Positions 18,505 to 26,486 of a DNA stretch of 64,000 bases are shown here, one piece after another (the stretch's first letter is position 1; each line of letters begins with the position of its first letter). The DNA is from Hyphomonadaceae bacterium (lineage in GTDB: Bacteria; Pseudomonadota; Alphaproteobacteria; Rhizobiales; Hyphomicrobiaceae), in assembly GCA_019747815.1 (NCBI GenBank), contig JAIEQJ010000032.1, positions 38,809-102,808 of the forward strand. Direction: 5' to 3'. The notes under the pieces are model-generated. The model saw only the letters and a list, made by a program, of their open reading frames with translations, had not been told where the DNA came from and did no database searches. Position numbers and translations under genes: made by a program.

Positions 18505-18885
18505 TTGAGCACAGGGTATGCAGGATGGCTCGGCCGCGGCTTGGCACGTGCCGTCCTCATAGCCCTCCTCATCCTCCCCACCTTCGATGCCGGCGCGCAG
18601 AGCCGGCGCGAGCGGCCGCCCGAGGAAGCGCCGGAGCAGTATCCGGCCGGCGCCCATCGCGACGACACCTTCTACTTCTGCACCGCCTGTCACAGCTTCA
18701 AGATCATCGCCCAGCAGGGCATGTCGCGCGAGCGCTGGAACGAGACCTTCGACTTCATGGTGTCGCGCCACAAGATGGTGGATGTGCAGGGCGAGCAGCG
18801 CGAGCAGATGCTCGACTATCTCGCCTCCGCCTTCCCCGAGCGCCGCGCGCCCGGCGGCTGGAAGAACCCGTTCGAGGGCAAGTGA
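18505..18885 (+). CDS. sorB: Monohaem cytochrome c, likely SorB electron acceptor
   Basis: Takes electrons from SorA in the periplasm. The mature part carries one haem site, CTACH, and a later Met in MVSRHKMVDV that could be the axial ligand. A hydrophobic signal ARAVLIALLILPTFDAGAQ precedes it. The start is uncertain: TTG at 18505 or 18541 keeps the signal peptide simple, whereas ATG 18364 or TTG 18355 would translate the whole 116-bp repeat. Small cytochromes of this kind are the usual neighbours of sorA. Confidence 0.8.
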   Translation: MSTGYAGWLGRGLARAVLIALLILPTFDAGAQSRRERPPEEAPEQYPAGAHRDDTFYFCTACHSFKIIAQQGMSRERWNETFDFMVSRHKMVDVQGEQREQMLDYLASAFPERRAPGGWKNPFEGK

Positions 18886-18972
18886 TGGGTGTCGGCCTGG
18901 CCGGAGCGGGTCAGCGGAAAGCCGGGCCCGGGGATGGCACGTGCCAGGGCATGCCCGTCGCATGAGCCCTGC

Positions 18973-19605
18973 ATGATCTATCCCTATGACGACGCCTTCA
19001 GGCGCCGCATCGCGCGCCGTTGCGCCGCATTCACCCGTCTCGGCGCCACGGATGTGCCAAGCGGCCTGAAGCGGGCCGCGGTCGCCATCACGCTCATCGA
19101 GACGCGCGGCGGCTCGGGGGTGGCCGCTTTCCTGCTGACAAGGCGGGCCGACGGCCTGCGCGCCCACGGCGGCCAATGGGGGCTGCCCGGCGGGCGTTGC
19201 GATGCGGGCGAGACGCCCGCCAAGGCGGCGCTGCGCGAGCTCGACGAGGAGATCGGCCTCAAGCTGGGCATCGATGCCGTGCTCGGCATGCTCGACGACT
19301 ACCCGACCCGCTCCGGCTATCTGGTGGCGCCGGTCGTGGTATGGGCCGGATTGCGGCCTGCCCTCAAGATCAACAGCCAGGAGGTGGCATCGATCCACCG
19401 CATTGCGCTGGCGGAGATCGCCCGCGACGATGCGGTCGACTTCACCACTATCCCGCAAAGCCCCCGCAGCGTCGTGCAGATCAGGATCAACGGCGGCCTG
19501 GTGCACGCGCCGACCGCGGCATTCCTCTATCAGTTCCGCGAGCTGCTGGCGGGCCGCATCACGCGCGTCGCCGACCTGGAGCAGCCCGTATTCGCGTGGC
19601 AGTGA
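18973..19605 (+). CDS. Nudix hydrolase, CoA-pyrophosphatase-like
   Basis: Cytoplasmic hydrolase of nucleoside-diphosphate-linked compounds. 210 residues from ATG 18973. The Nudix box is complete: GRCDAGE, seven residues, RELDEEIGL, near residues 73-95. The sequence before it, [21 protein letters not shown], resembles CoA-hydrolysing members (NudL/NUDT7-8), but the substrate is not settled. It lies 87 bases after the cytochrome gene, with no clear functional link. Confidence 0.88.
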   Translation: MIYPYDDAFRRRIARRCAAFTRLGATDVPSGLKRAAVAITLIETRGGSGVAAFLLTRRADGLRAHGGQWGLPGGRCDAGETPAKAALRELDEEIGLKLGIDAVLGMLDDYPTRSGYLVAPVVVWAGLRPALKINSQEVASIHRIALAEIARDDAVDFTTIPQSPRSVVQIRINGGLVHAPTAAFLYQFRELLAGRITRVADLEQPVFAWQ

Positions 19606-19714
19606 GCCGGCGGGCAGGGCCCCCTGGCCGGCCGGAGCCTCTGCAAGTTTGGCAAAAGCCTCTCGCGCTAAGGTCCTGAGCTGATTCGGGCAACGCCAGC
19701 CGCGGAGGGTATGG

Positions 19715-22700
19715 GTGCACATCGGCAGCATGACGCTCAGGCAGATTGCGGCCCTCAGACAGACAGCGATTGCCGCCCTCACCGAGACGGACGTTGCCGA
19801 GCTGACGACCACGCAGATTGCCGTCTTGAAGGCGACCCAAATCAACGCCTTCGAAACCACGGACTTGCAGGCCCTCAGCTCGACGCAGATCACCGGCTTC
19901 TCCGTCAGCGCCGTGCGCGGGCTTTCACTCAACGCGCTGCTCGCTCTGACCGAGACGCAAACTGCCGCTCTTACGCCGGCTCAGATCAGGTCGTTGTCGG
20001 CAACGGCCTTGCGGGGGTTGGCTCCCGAAGACCTGCAGTCGTGGAGCGCCGAGCAGATCAACGCGCTGGGCCCGACGCAGGTCGGCAGCCTGACAACATC
20101 GGTGCTCGATGCCCTGTCGCCGGCGCAATGGTCCGCCTTGGCGACGAGGCAATTGCAAGGCCTGCGAACCCAGCAGCTCAACGGGCTCTCGGCCACCGCC
20201 TTGAATGCCCTGTCCGTCGCCGATCTGTCGTCGGCCCAGGTCAAGGGGCTCAACGCGACCGCCGTCGGCAGCCTGGATGAAGTCCAGGCCGCAAGCTTCA
20301 CCACGACGCAGATCGCATTCCTGTCGACGATGGCGCTCCAGGTCCTGCTTCCGGCGGTGTCGCAGAGCTGGAGCGGCGAGCAGCTCGCTGCCGTGACCGG
20401 CCGGCAGCTTGGAGGGCTCGCCACGTCAGCGCTCGAGAGCCTGGCAACCAGCCAGCTCGCCATGCTGACACCGGCCCAGCTTCAGGGGCTCACGGCGGCG
20501 CAGCTCAACGGCCTGTCCGAGGCCAGCCTGAACGCGCTTGACGTCTCCCGCCTGTCATCGACCCAGGTCAGAGGCCTGAGCGCGACCGCAATCGAAAACC
20601 TCTCCGATCAGAATGTGCACGCGCTGACGGTGACGCAGATCAAGGTGCTCTCGACGAGCGCGCTCGAGGCTCTGAGCGCGGATGAGGTGCAGGGCTGGGG
20701 CGCATCCCAGCTCGCGGCGCTGGCGGGCAGACAGCTCGGCGGCCTGTCGACGGCGGCGCTCGGCGACTTCTCAGCCACACAGCTCGCGGCTTTGACCACA
20801 GCGCAGGTGCAGGGCCTCACCACGTCGCAGCTCAACGACATGCCGGAAGAGGGCTTGGCGGCGCTCGACACGGCCAAGCTGACGACCCTGCAGGTCAAGG
20901 GACTGAGCACGGCCGCGCTGTCGAGACTGTCGGCAACCGACATCGACAATCTGTCCGTGACCCAGATGAGGGCGCTCACCACGACCGCACTTGAATTCCT
21001 TGCCGCCGGCCAGCTGCAGTCCTGGACGACGACGCAAGTCGGTGCCCTCTCGCCCGCGCAGCTCGCCGGGCTCAGCACAACGGCACTCGATGGCTTCGCG
21101 ACGGTGCAGCTCGCCGGGTTGACGGCCACTCAGGTGCAGGGCCTCACCGCGACACAGCTCAACGACATGTCGGAAGAGACCCTGGCGGCGCTCGACACGG
21201 CCAAGCTGACGACCCTGCAGGTCAAGGGACTGAGCACGGCCGCGCTGTCGCGACTGCCGGCAACTGATATCGACAATCTGGCCGTGAGCCAGATCAAGGC
21301 GCTCACCACCACTTCCCTTGAATTCCTTGCCGCCACTCAGGTGCAATCCTGGACGTCGACGCAAGTCGGCGCCCTCTCGCCGGCGCAGCTCGCCGGGTTG
21401 AGCGCAACGGCGCTGGATGGCTTCTCGACGACGCAGCTTGCCAGGCTGACGGCCACCCAGGTGCAAGGCCTCACCACGACACAGCTCAACAGCCTGTCGG
21501 AAGAGACCCTGGCGGCGCTCGACGTAGCCAAACTGTCGACCGTGCAGATCCGGGGGATTGGGCTCACGGCGCTTCAGCAGCTCTCCTCGGGAGACCTTGG
21601 CAGTCTCAGCTCCAGTCAGATCAGAGCGCTGACGACCACGGTGCTCGAGGCGCTCGACTCGACCCAGGTGCGGGCCTGGTCCGCCAGCCAGATCAATAGC
21701 CTCACCGGCTCACAGCTCGGCGGCCTCACGGCTACCGCCCTCGACGAATTCTCGGCGACGCAGCTTGCGGCCCTGACGACCACCCAGGTGCAGAGCCTGA
21801 CGACGACACAGCTCAATGGGCTGAGCGAAACCAATCTGAACGCGCTCGATATCGACAGCCTGTCGACGTCGCAAGTGCGGGGCCTCAATGCCACGGCAGT
21901 CGAGAACCTGAGCACCTCCCAGGCGCAAGGGCTGACCACCGGCCAGATCAAGGCGCTTGCGCCGGAGGGGCTTGCGGCCCTGAGCGCGACCGAGCTTCGT
22001 GGCTGGAGCGCGACGCAGCTTGAGGCCCTGACGCCAGCCACGTTGGGTGCGCTGGCGATCGATGAATTCGACGACTTCTCGACGGTGCAGCTTGCCGCGC
22101 TCACCGCCAGCCAGGTCCAGGGTTTGACGGCAACACAGCTCAATGCGTTATCGGCGGAGGCTTTGCATGCGCTCGATCTTGCTGATCTGTCCCCGGCGCA
22201 GCTCGCGGGCCTCAACGCCACCGGCCTCGACAAGCTGACAAGCACCCAGGTCCAGGCGCTCACGACCACCCAGATCGGGTCTCTCTCGGCGCAGGGCGTC
22301 GAGGCTCTGCTGACGACCGTGCTCGGGAACTGGACGCCGACGCAGCTCTCCGCGCTGACCGCAAACCAGCTCGGCGGCCTCACCACCACGGCGCTCAATG
22401 CTTTCAGCACAACCCAGCTCGACAACCTGACCACGGCGCAGGTGCAGGGCCTCACCGCGACGCAGTTGAACAGCCTGCCGGCGGCGAGCGTGCAGGTCAT
22501 CGAAGTCGCCGACATGGCGACCACCCAGCTTGCGGGCCTTGATGCCGCGGGCATCGGCAAGCTGAGCACGACGCAGGTCGCAGCGCTCGGCACGGCGCAG
22601 ATCCCGTTCCTGTCGACCGTGGCGGTCGAACGCCTGCTTGCCACCATCCTGCAGGATTGGAGCACGCCTGAGCTTGCCGCCCTCACCGCGACCCAGTTGG

Positions 22701-23215
22701 GCGGGCTCAGCACCACCGCGATCAACAGCTTTTCGAGCACCCAGCTCGATGCCTTGAGCGCGACGCAGATCCAAGGATTGACCGGAACGCAGCTCAACGC
22801 CCTGCCCACGGCCTCACGCGCCGTGCTGCCGATCGAGAGCCTCTCAACCGCGCAAATTGCCGGCCTCAATGCCACGACGGTCGAGGAGCTGACCGCGACG
22901 CAGCCCGGTGCATTCGGTTCCGTGCAGATCGGCGCGATCTCGCCGGCCGCCATCGGCGGCTTGACGGCAACGGTGCTGGGCAGTTTGACGGCGGCGCAGG
23001 CCTCCGCCCTTACCCCGTTCCAGATCGCGGCCATGTCGGTGACGAGCTTTGCCGCACTGACGAGTACCACCGGCATTCCGTCCCTCAGCACGATCGCGCT
23101 GGCCGGGATGAGCGTCACCAAGATCGACGCGCTTTCGTCAGAGCAGATTGCCGCCTTCACCACCACGCAGACCGCGGCGATGATGCCCGCGCAGCTCTAC
23201 GCCCTGCTGACCTGA
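19715..23215 (+). CDS. Giant octapeptide-repeat protein with a 109-residue super-repeat, function unknown
   Basis: 1166 residues made almost wholly of 8-residue units, T/S-x-x-Q-(L/I/V)-x-x-(L/F). Thirteen octads plus one 5-residue unit (DTAKL, DVSRL, EVADM and similar) make a 109-residue super-repeat closed by a Trp octad (LQSW, VQGW, VRAW, LQDW). Trp codons fall at 20042, 20369, 20696, 21023, 21350, 21677, 22004, 22331 and 22658, exactly 327 bases apart. No Cys, no signal peptide and no membrane segment are seen. T/S-x-x-Q resembles a helix capping box, so short capped helices are one possible fold; a beta-solenoid is another. Start GTG 19715 has GGAGGG at 19704-19709. Similar repeats are sometimes annotated as haem-utilisation or adhesion proteins without proof. 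Confidence 0.9.
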   Translation: MHIGSMTLRQIAALRQTAIAALTETDVAELTTTQIAVLKATQINAFETTDLQALSSTQITGFSVSAVRGLSLNALLALTETQTAALTPAQIRSLSATALRGLAPEDLQSWSAEQINALGPTQVGSLTTSVLDALSPAQWSALATRQLQGLRTQQLNGLSATALNALSVADLSSAQVKGLNATAVGSLDEVQAASFTTTQIAFLSTMALQVLLPAVSQSWSGEQLAAVTGRQLGGLATSALESLATSQLAMLTPAQLQGLTAAQLNGLSEASLNALDVSRLSSTQVRGLSATAIENLSDQNVHALTVTQIKVLSTSALEALSADEVQGWGASQLAALAGRQLGGLSTAALGDFSATQLAALTTAQVQGLTTSQLNDMPEEGLAALDTAKLTTLQVKGLSTAALSRLSATDIDNLSVTQMRALTTTALEFLAAGQLQSWTTTQVGALSPAQLAGLSTTALDGFATVQLAGLTATQVQGLTATQLNDMSEETLAALDTAKLTTLQVKGLSTAALSRLPATDIDNLAVSQIKALTTTSLEFLAATQVQSWTSTQVGALSPAQLAGLSATALDGFSTTQLARLTATQVQGLTTTQLNSLSEETLAALDVAKLSTVQIRGIGLTALQQLSSGDLGSLSSSQIRALTTTVLEALDSTQVRAWSASQINSLTGSQLGGLTATALDEFSATQLAALTTTQVQSLTTTQLNGLSETNLNALDIDSLSTSQVRGLNATAVENLSTSQAQGLTTGQIKALAPEGLAALSATELRGWSATQLEALTPATLGALAIDEFDDFSTVQLAALTASQVQGLTATQLNALSAEALHALDLADLSPAQLAGLNATGLDKLTSTQVQALTTTQIGSLSAQGVEALLTTVLGNWTPTQLSALTANQLGGLTTTALNAFSTTQLDNLTTAQVQGLTATQLNSLPAASVQVIEVADMATTQLAGLDAAGIGKLSTTQVAALGTAQIPFLSTVAVERLLATILQDWSTPELAALTATQLGGLSTTAINSFSSTQLDALSATQIQGLTGTQLNALPTASRAVLPIESLSTAQIAGLNATTVEELTATQPGAFGSVQIGAISPAAIGGLTATVLGSLTAAQASALTPFQIAAMSVTSFAALTSTTGIPSLSTIALAGMSVTKIDALSSEQIAAFTTTQTAAMMPAQLYALLT
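20042..22987 (+). repeat. Tandem coding repeat, 327-bp period
   Basis: Nine consecutive intervals of exactly 327 bases without a single indel, counted on the Trp codon; the tenth position (22985) has Leu instead of Trp. Repeats near 20861 and 21188 are almost identical over about 60 bases, whereas the outer ones have drifted, so duplication or gene conversion has been recent in the middle. Confidence 0.9.
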
Positions 23216-23336
23216 AGGCCGGCACCGCGCTGCGGCTCGGGAGATGGATGACCTGCTGCCACAGCTAGCGTCGCAATAGCGCCTCGCTGCACCGGCTGAT
23301 GCGCAACCCCGTCTTGGATGCCACCCGGCGTCCCCC

Positions 23337-24281
23337 TCACTTGCGCCCTGCCTCGCGCCCCAGCCGCCACATCTCCTCCTGCACGCGAATGTCGGCGAGG
23401 ATGCGGTCGAGCAGCAGGCATGTGCGCCTGAAGAGGTCCGAGCCCTCGCGATAGTCGGCGGGCGCGAAGAAATCGCAGCGCCCGGCCTTGAACAGCTCCA
23501 CGCACTTGGCCTTGCCCTTGCCCGGGGGATGCACGGCCACGGCATGGCCGCCGTTCTTGCGCGTCACCGCCATCGACGGCACGTCGGTGTCGCCGTCGCC
23601 GAAATAGATCATGTTGGAGAAGGGGATCGGCCGCTCGCCCTCCGGCATGTGCTGGTTGATGCTCTCACCCAGGTCCTCCACGCCCTTGTTGATGCGGAAG
23701 AGGTATTGCGTCTTGCCGGTGTCGGTGATGACCCGCTTGGGGTAGGGCAGCTCGTAGGCCTCGAACCAGTATTCGGAGGCGAACACGTTGTGGAAGCGCT
23801 TGTAGATGGCGGTACCTTCCACGATCTCCGTCAGCCCCGACGAGATCAGGTAGTGCCGCAGGTGCACGCCGTGACTCTGGGCGTGGCTCTTCACATAGGC
23901 CGCGATAGTATCGAACCAGGTCTCCACGCCCGGATAGAACTCCACCCGCCGCCCCTGGGCCACCAGGTCCTGCCGGTCGATGCGCACGCCTTTGGCCTGC
24001 GCCTTTTTGTACATGAGGTGCATGTAGGTGATGAGCGGATCGGCCTGGCTTTGCTTGGCAATCGCATTGCTCTCGGCCCAGAAGGCCGCCGCGTCGGCGC
24101 CGATCTGCGGCAGAAAGGCATATTCCTGCATGGGCTTGGGGCTGAGGGTGCCGTCGAAGTCGTAGACCAACGCAATGGTCTTCTTGTCGAATTTGGGCGG
24201 AATGCGCTGGCCGGCCACCGATTTCGCCGCCATCTCGCCCTCGTCCGCCGACCGGCGCCTGCCGCTCACACGCTCGCTCAT
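23337..24281 (-). CDS. HAD-superfamily hydrolase, phosphoserine-phosphatase-like
   Basis: 314 residues. Motif I DFDGT is at 41-45 with nucleophile D41; motif II is LISSG; motif III/IV is YFGDGDTDVPSMAV. The long insert between motifs I and II forms a helical cap (about 50-130). The subfamily and substrate are not clear; the overall shape is like phosphoserine phosphatase relatives. The first 16 residues may be spurious, as an in-frame Met17 gives a shorter start. It is convergent with the octad-repeat gene. Confidence 0.85.
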   Translation of the reverse strand: MSERVSGRRRSADEGEMAAKSVAGQRIPPKFDKKTIALVYDFDGTLSPKPMQEYAFLPQIGADAAAFWAESNAIAKQSQADPLITYMHLMYKKAQAKGVRIDRQDLVAQGRRVEFYPGVETWFDTIAAYVKSHAQSHGVHLRHYLISSGLTEIVEGTAIYKRFHNVFASEYWFEAYELPYPKRVITDTGKTQYLFRINKGVEDLGESINQHMPEGERPIPFSNMIYFGDGDTDVPSMAVTRKNGGHAVAVHPPGKGKAKCVELFKAGRCDFFAPADYREGSDLFRRTCLLLDRILADIRVQEEMWRLGREAGRK

Positions 24282-24488
24282 AGATTGCCGTCCAAGAAGC
24301 TACCAACCTTGCCACCTTCGGCCGATTCGTGTGGCCCGACCAAGACGGCCGCCACGGGATCGGCCGTTCACCAACGCGCGCAAAAACCGGTGGATCTGTG
24401 CCACTCTAGCCACGCCAAGCATCCGCACTGCATACTAAACTTGCGCCGTGGTCCGACTTTTCCGGACGGTGCACAGGGAGGTGTCGTC

Positions 24489-24902
24489 ATGCACTTGCAG
24501 AAGATTTCATCAGGTTTAATTATCGCGCTGCTCTCGCTCGTCTTGGGCGCCGCACTCATCCTGGCGTCACACGCGCAAGCTCAGTCGCAGGCCCAACCGG
24601 GCAGCGCCACGACCATGACGTGGACGGTCAAGAGCATGTATCAGTACAAGGTGCAGATCGCCTTCTATTCGCGCGAACGCAACCATGAGTGGCCGGGCAG
24701 CGGCCAGGCCTGGGACCTCAACGACTACAACAATCACACCTACACGTTGAACTGCCAGCGCGGTGAGAAAATCTGCTTTGGTGCCTGGGTCACCGGCAAC
24801 GCCAGCAAGTATTGGGGTGTGGGCTTCGGCGGCAAGCAGGGGTGCTCAAGCTGCTGCTTCCACTGCGGTCAGCAGCCGCAGGCCCAAGTCCTGCAGCCCT
24901 GA
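24489..24902 (+). CDS. Small secreted protein with a Cys cluster
   Basis: 137 residues starting MHLQKISSG with signal peptide ending near SHAQAQ. A good AGGGAGG lies upstream. The mature part has VKSMYQYKVQIAFYSRERN, then ALWVTG-like GAWVTGNASKYWGVGFGG and the cluster GCSSCCFHCG. The conserved look of the Trp/Tyr/Cys pattern suggests a real periplasmic or outer-surface family in this order, but I cannot name it. The clustered cysteines may form disulfides or bind metal. It stands alone. Confidence 0.75.
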   Translation: MHLQKISSGLIIALLSLVLGAALILASHAQAQSQAQPGSATTMTWTVKSMYQYKVQIAFYSRERNHEWPGSGQAWDLNDYNNHTYTLNCQRGEKICFGAWVTGNASKYWGVGFGGKQGCSSCCFHCGQQPQAQVLQP

Positions 24903-24974
24903 ATTGCTCTACACTCTGCTGGGCCCCGCGGTGTCTCCATGGGGCCGGGCGCTGCACTCGGCGCGACCGGCCGC

Positions 24975-25259
24975 TCAGCGAAAACGGCGCTGGGGTGGCC
25001 GGCGCTGCTGTCCGGCGGCGCCGGGCGCGGGTGCGCGCGTGTCCTTGTGGCGGAAATTGATGCGGCCCTTGTCCAAATCGTAGGGCGTCATCTCCACGGT
25101 CACCTTGTCGCCGGCAAGGATGCGAATGCGGTTCTTCTTCATGCGGCCCGAGGTATAGGCGATCACCTCATGCCCATTGTCGAGCTTCACCCGGCAGCGC
25201 GCATCAGGCAGCACCTCGGCGACAACGCCCTCAAACTCAAGCATTTCTTCCTTGGCCAT
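24975..25259 (-). CDS. infA: Translation initiation factor IF-1 with C-terminal extension
   Basis: Binds the A site of the 30S subunit during initiation. The first 72 residues are a full S1/OB-fold IF-1: [58 protein letters not shown]. About 20 further residues, Pro-, Arg- and Gln-rich, extend the normal 72-residue length. The KEEMLEFEG form is the one often present as a second copy in Hyphomicrobiales. It is a single gene on the minus strand. Confidence 0.93.
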   Translation of the reverse strand: MAKEEMLEFEGVVAEVLPDARCRVKLDNGHEVIAYTSGRMKKNRIRILAGDKVTVEMTPYDLDKGRINFRHKDTRAPAPGAAGQQRRPPQRRFR

Positions 25260-25542
25260 GCACTCTCCTGTTTCGAGGCCACAGCGCCCCTCGCCTGTGG
25301 GCGGACATCAAGCCGCCGCTCACGCGCATCCGAGGCCGCTGGCACCGCCCGTATATGGGCCCCATCAACAGCGCGGGCAAGCAAAAAGTCGGCCCATGCG
25401 CCTGGTTGCCGGATCTGAGGCCCACGGTACATCCGGCTGCATTTGATCTCTTCCCTGAAGATGGCAAAACGGACGATAATCACGCCTCGCCCAGGGGACG
25501 GGCGATGGGGCAGACGATGGGGCATTGGCTGGAGTGCGATGC

Positions 25543-25998
25543 ATGCAAAGCACGATCACTCGCTGTGTGCTGGGTTTCATGGCGGCGGCCATCGCCGTCG
25601 CCGCGGTGCACGAGGGCATCATCTACGGCCTGACGCGCGCCGGTTGGTTTCAGGGCGCGGCGTGGAGCCTGCAGCCGATCCCCCCGTGGGGCGTGCCGAG
25701 GCTTATCAACAACATCTTCTGGGGCGGTCTCTGGGGCGTGCTGTTCGCCCTGATCTATGACTGGCTTCCGGGCGGCACGGCCTGGCTGAAGGGCCTGATC
25801 TACGGACTGCTGATCGTCGTCGTCAGCAACTGGATCCTGCTGCCGCTCGTCAAAGGCCAGATTTTCGGCCAGCCCAACCAGGTGCTGTTCGGTGGCTGGG
25901 ATCCGTGGCGCATGCTCGTCGTCGCCATCATCGTTGGCGGCTTTGGCCTGGCGCTCGGCATCATCTACGGCCTGATCCGTCCCACCAAGACCGCCTGA
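25543..25998 (+). CDS. Four-helix membrane protein of unknown function
   Basis: 151 residues, with hydrophobic segments near 8-28, 45-68, 78-100 and 122-145. Charged residues are few and the ends are short, as in small inner-membrane proteins. Repeated GxIYGL motifs (HEGIIYGL, KGLIYGLLI, LGIIYGLIR) suggest an internal duplication. No family name is recognised. Start ATG 25543 is chosen because the upstream in-frame TTG lacks a ribosome-binding site. A stable hairpin follows the stop codon. Confidence 0.7.
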   Translation: MQSTITRCVLGFMAAAIAVAAVHEGIIYGLTRAGWFQGAAWSLQPIPPWGVPRLINNIFWGGLWGVLFALIYDWLPGGTAWLKGLIYGLLIVVVSNWILLPLVKGQIFGQPNQVLFGGWDPWRMLVVAIIVGGFGLALGIIYGLIRPTKTA

Positions 25999-26007
25999 AA
26001 AGCGCGC

Positions 26008-26038
26008 CGGCCGGTCCGCGGGTCGGACCGGCCGATTT
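26008..26038 (+). terminator. Hairpin after the four-helix membrane protein gene
   Basis: Perfect 11-bp stem, CGGCCGGTCCG at 26008-26018 and CGGACCGGCCG at 26024-26034, with a 5-base loop and then ATTTG. The T-run is short, so termination may be weak. It separates two convergent genes. Confidence 0.6.
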
Positions 26039-26063
26039 GCCTGCAGGCTTCCTGATTTCGCGT

Positions 26064-26297
26064 TCAGAACGCTTTGGTGCCGTTGGCCGTGAAGAGGCGC
26101 ATGATCTCCCGTTCGGTCTCGTCGGTCAAAATCCCGCCGCGGCTCGCCAGAAAGCGAGCGACTTCCTTCTCGGCCCGGCGCTGCTGCACTTCGACCATGG
26201 CGTCGACAAACCGCTGCCACAGCGACTTGCGCGGCGCCCCCTCGGTCTTCGGCGCAGCCGGGGCGAACGTGTCGTTGGTGTAGGTAAGGGTGCTCAT
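26064..26297 (-). CDS. Small hypothetical protein
   Basis: 77 residues from ATG 26297, with GGAGATGATCC just upstream. The middle (RKSLWQRFVDAMVEVQQRRAEKE) is an amphipathic, basic helix like that of DUF1127-type proteins, followed by a conserved-looking ILTDETEREIMRLF end. Function is unknown. The gene is alone, upstream of no obvious partner. It is reported because the composition and ribosome-binding site look real. Confidence 0.6.
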   Translation of the reverse strand: MSTLTYTNDTFAPAAPKTEGAPRKSLWQRFVDAMVEVQQRRAEKEVARFLASRGGILTDETEREIMRLFTANGTKAF

Positions 26298-26486
26298 TGG
26301 ATCATCTCCGTCTTTGCGACGTGTCGACCCGTCCCTGGAAGTTTCTGCTCTCGTGGAGCCTCGGCATTCTTGATGAGCCGGCAGCTTTGCCACTAAAGTC
26401 GAATGTGGGGGTTTTGCTGCAATGCAACTAGATCATCTATTGCGCTGCAGCATTGCGGCCAGCGCATGCCCTGCGTCATTCTCCGT

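Noticed and set aside
19715..23215. Tandem repeats that could be taken for a CRISPR array or a satellite
   Set aside because: The 327-base period is a multiple of three, keeps one open frame with a start and a ribosome-binding site, and the repeats differ mainly at silent or conservative positions. There are no spacers or cas genes.
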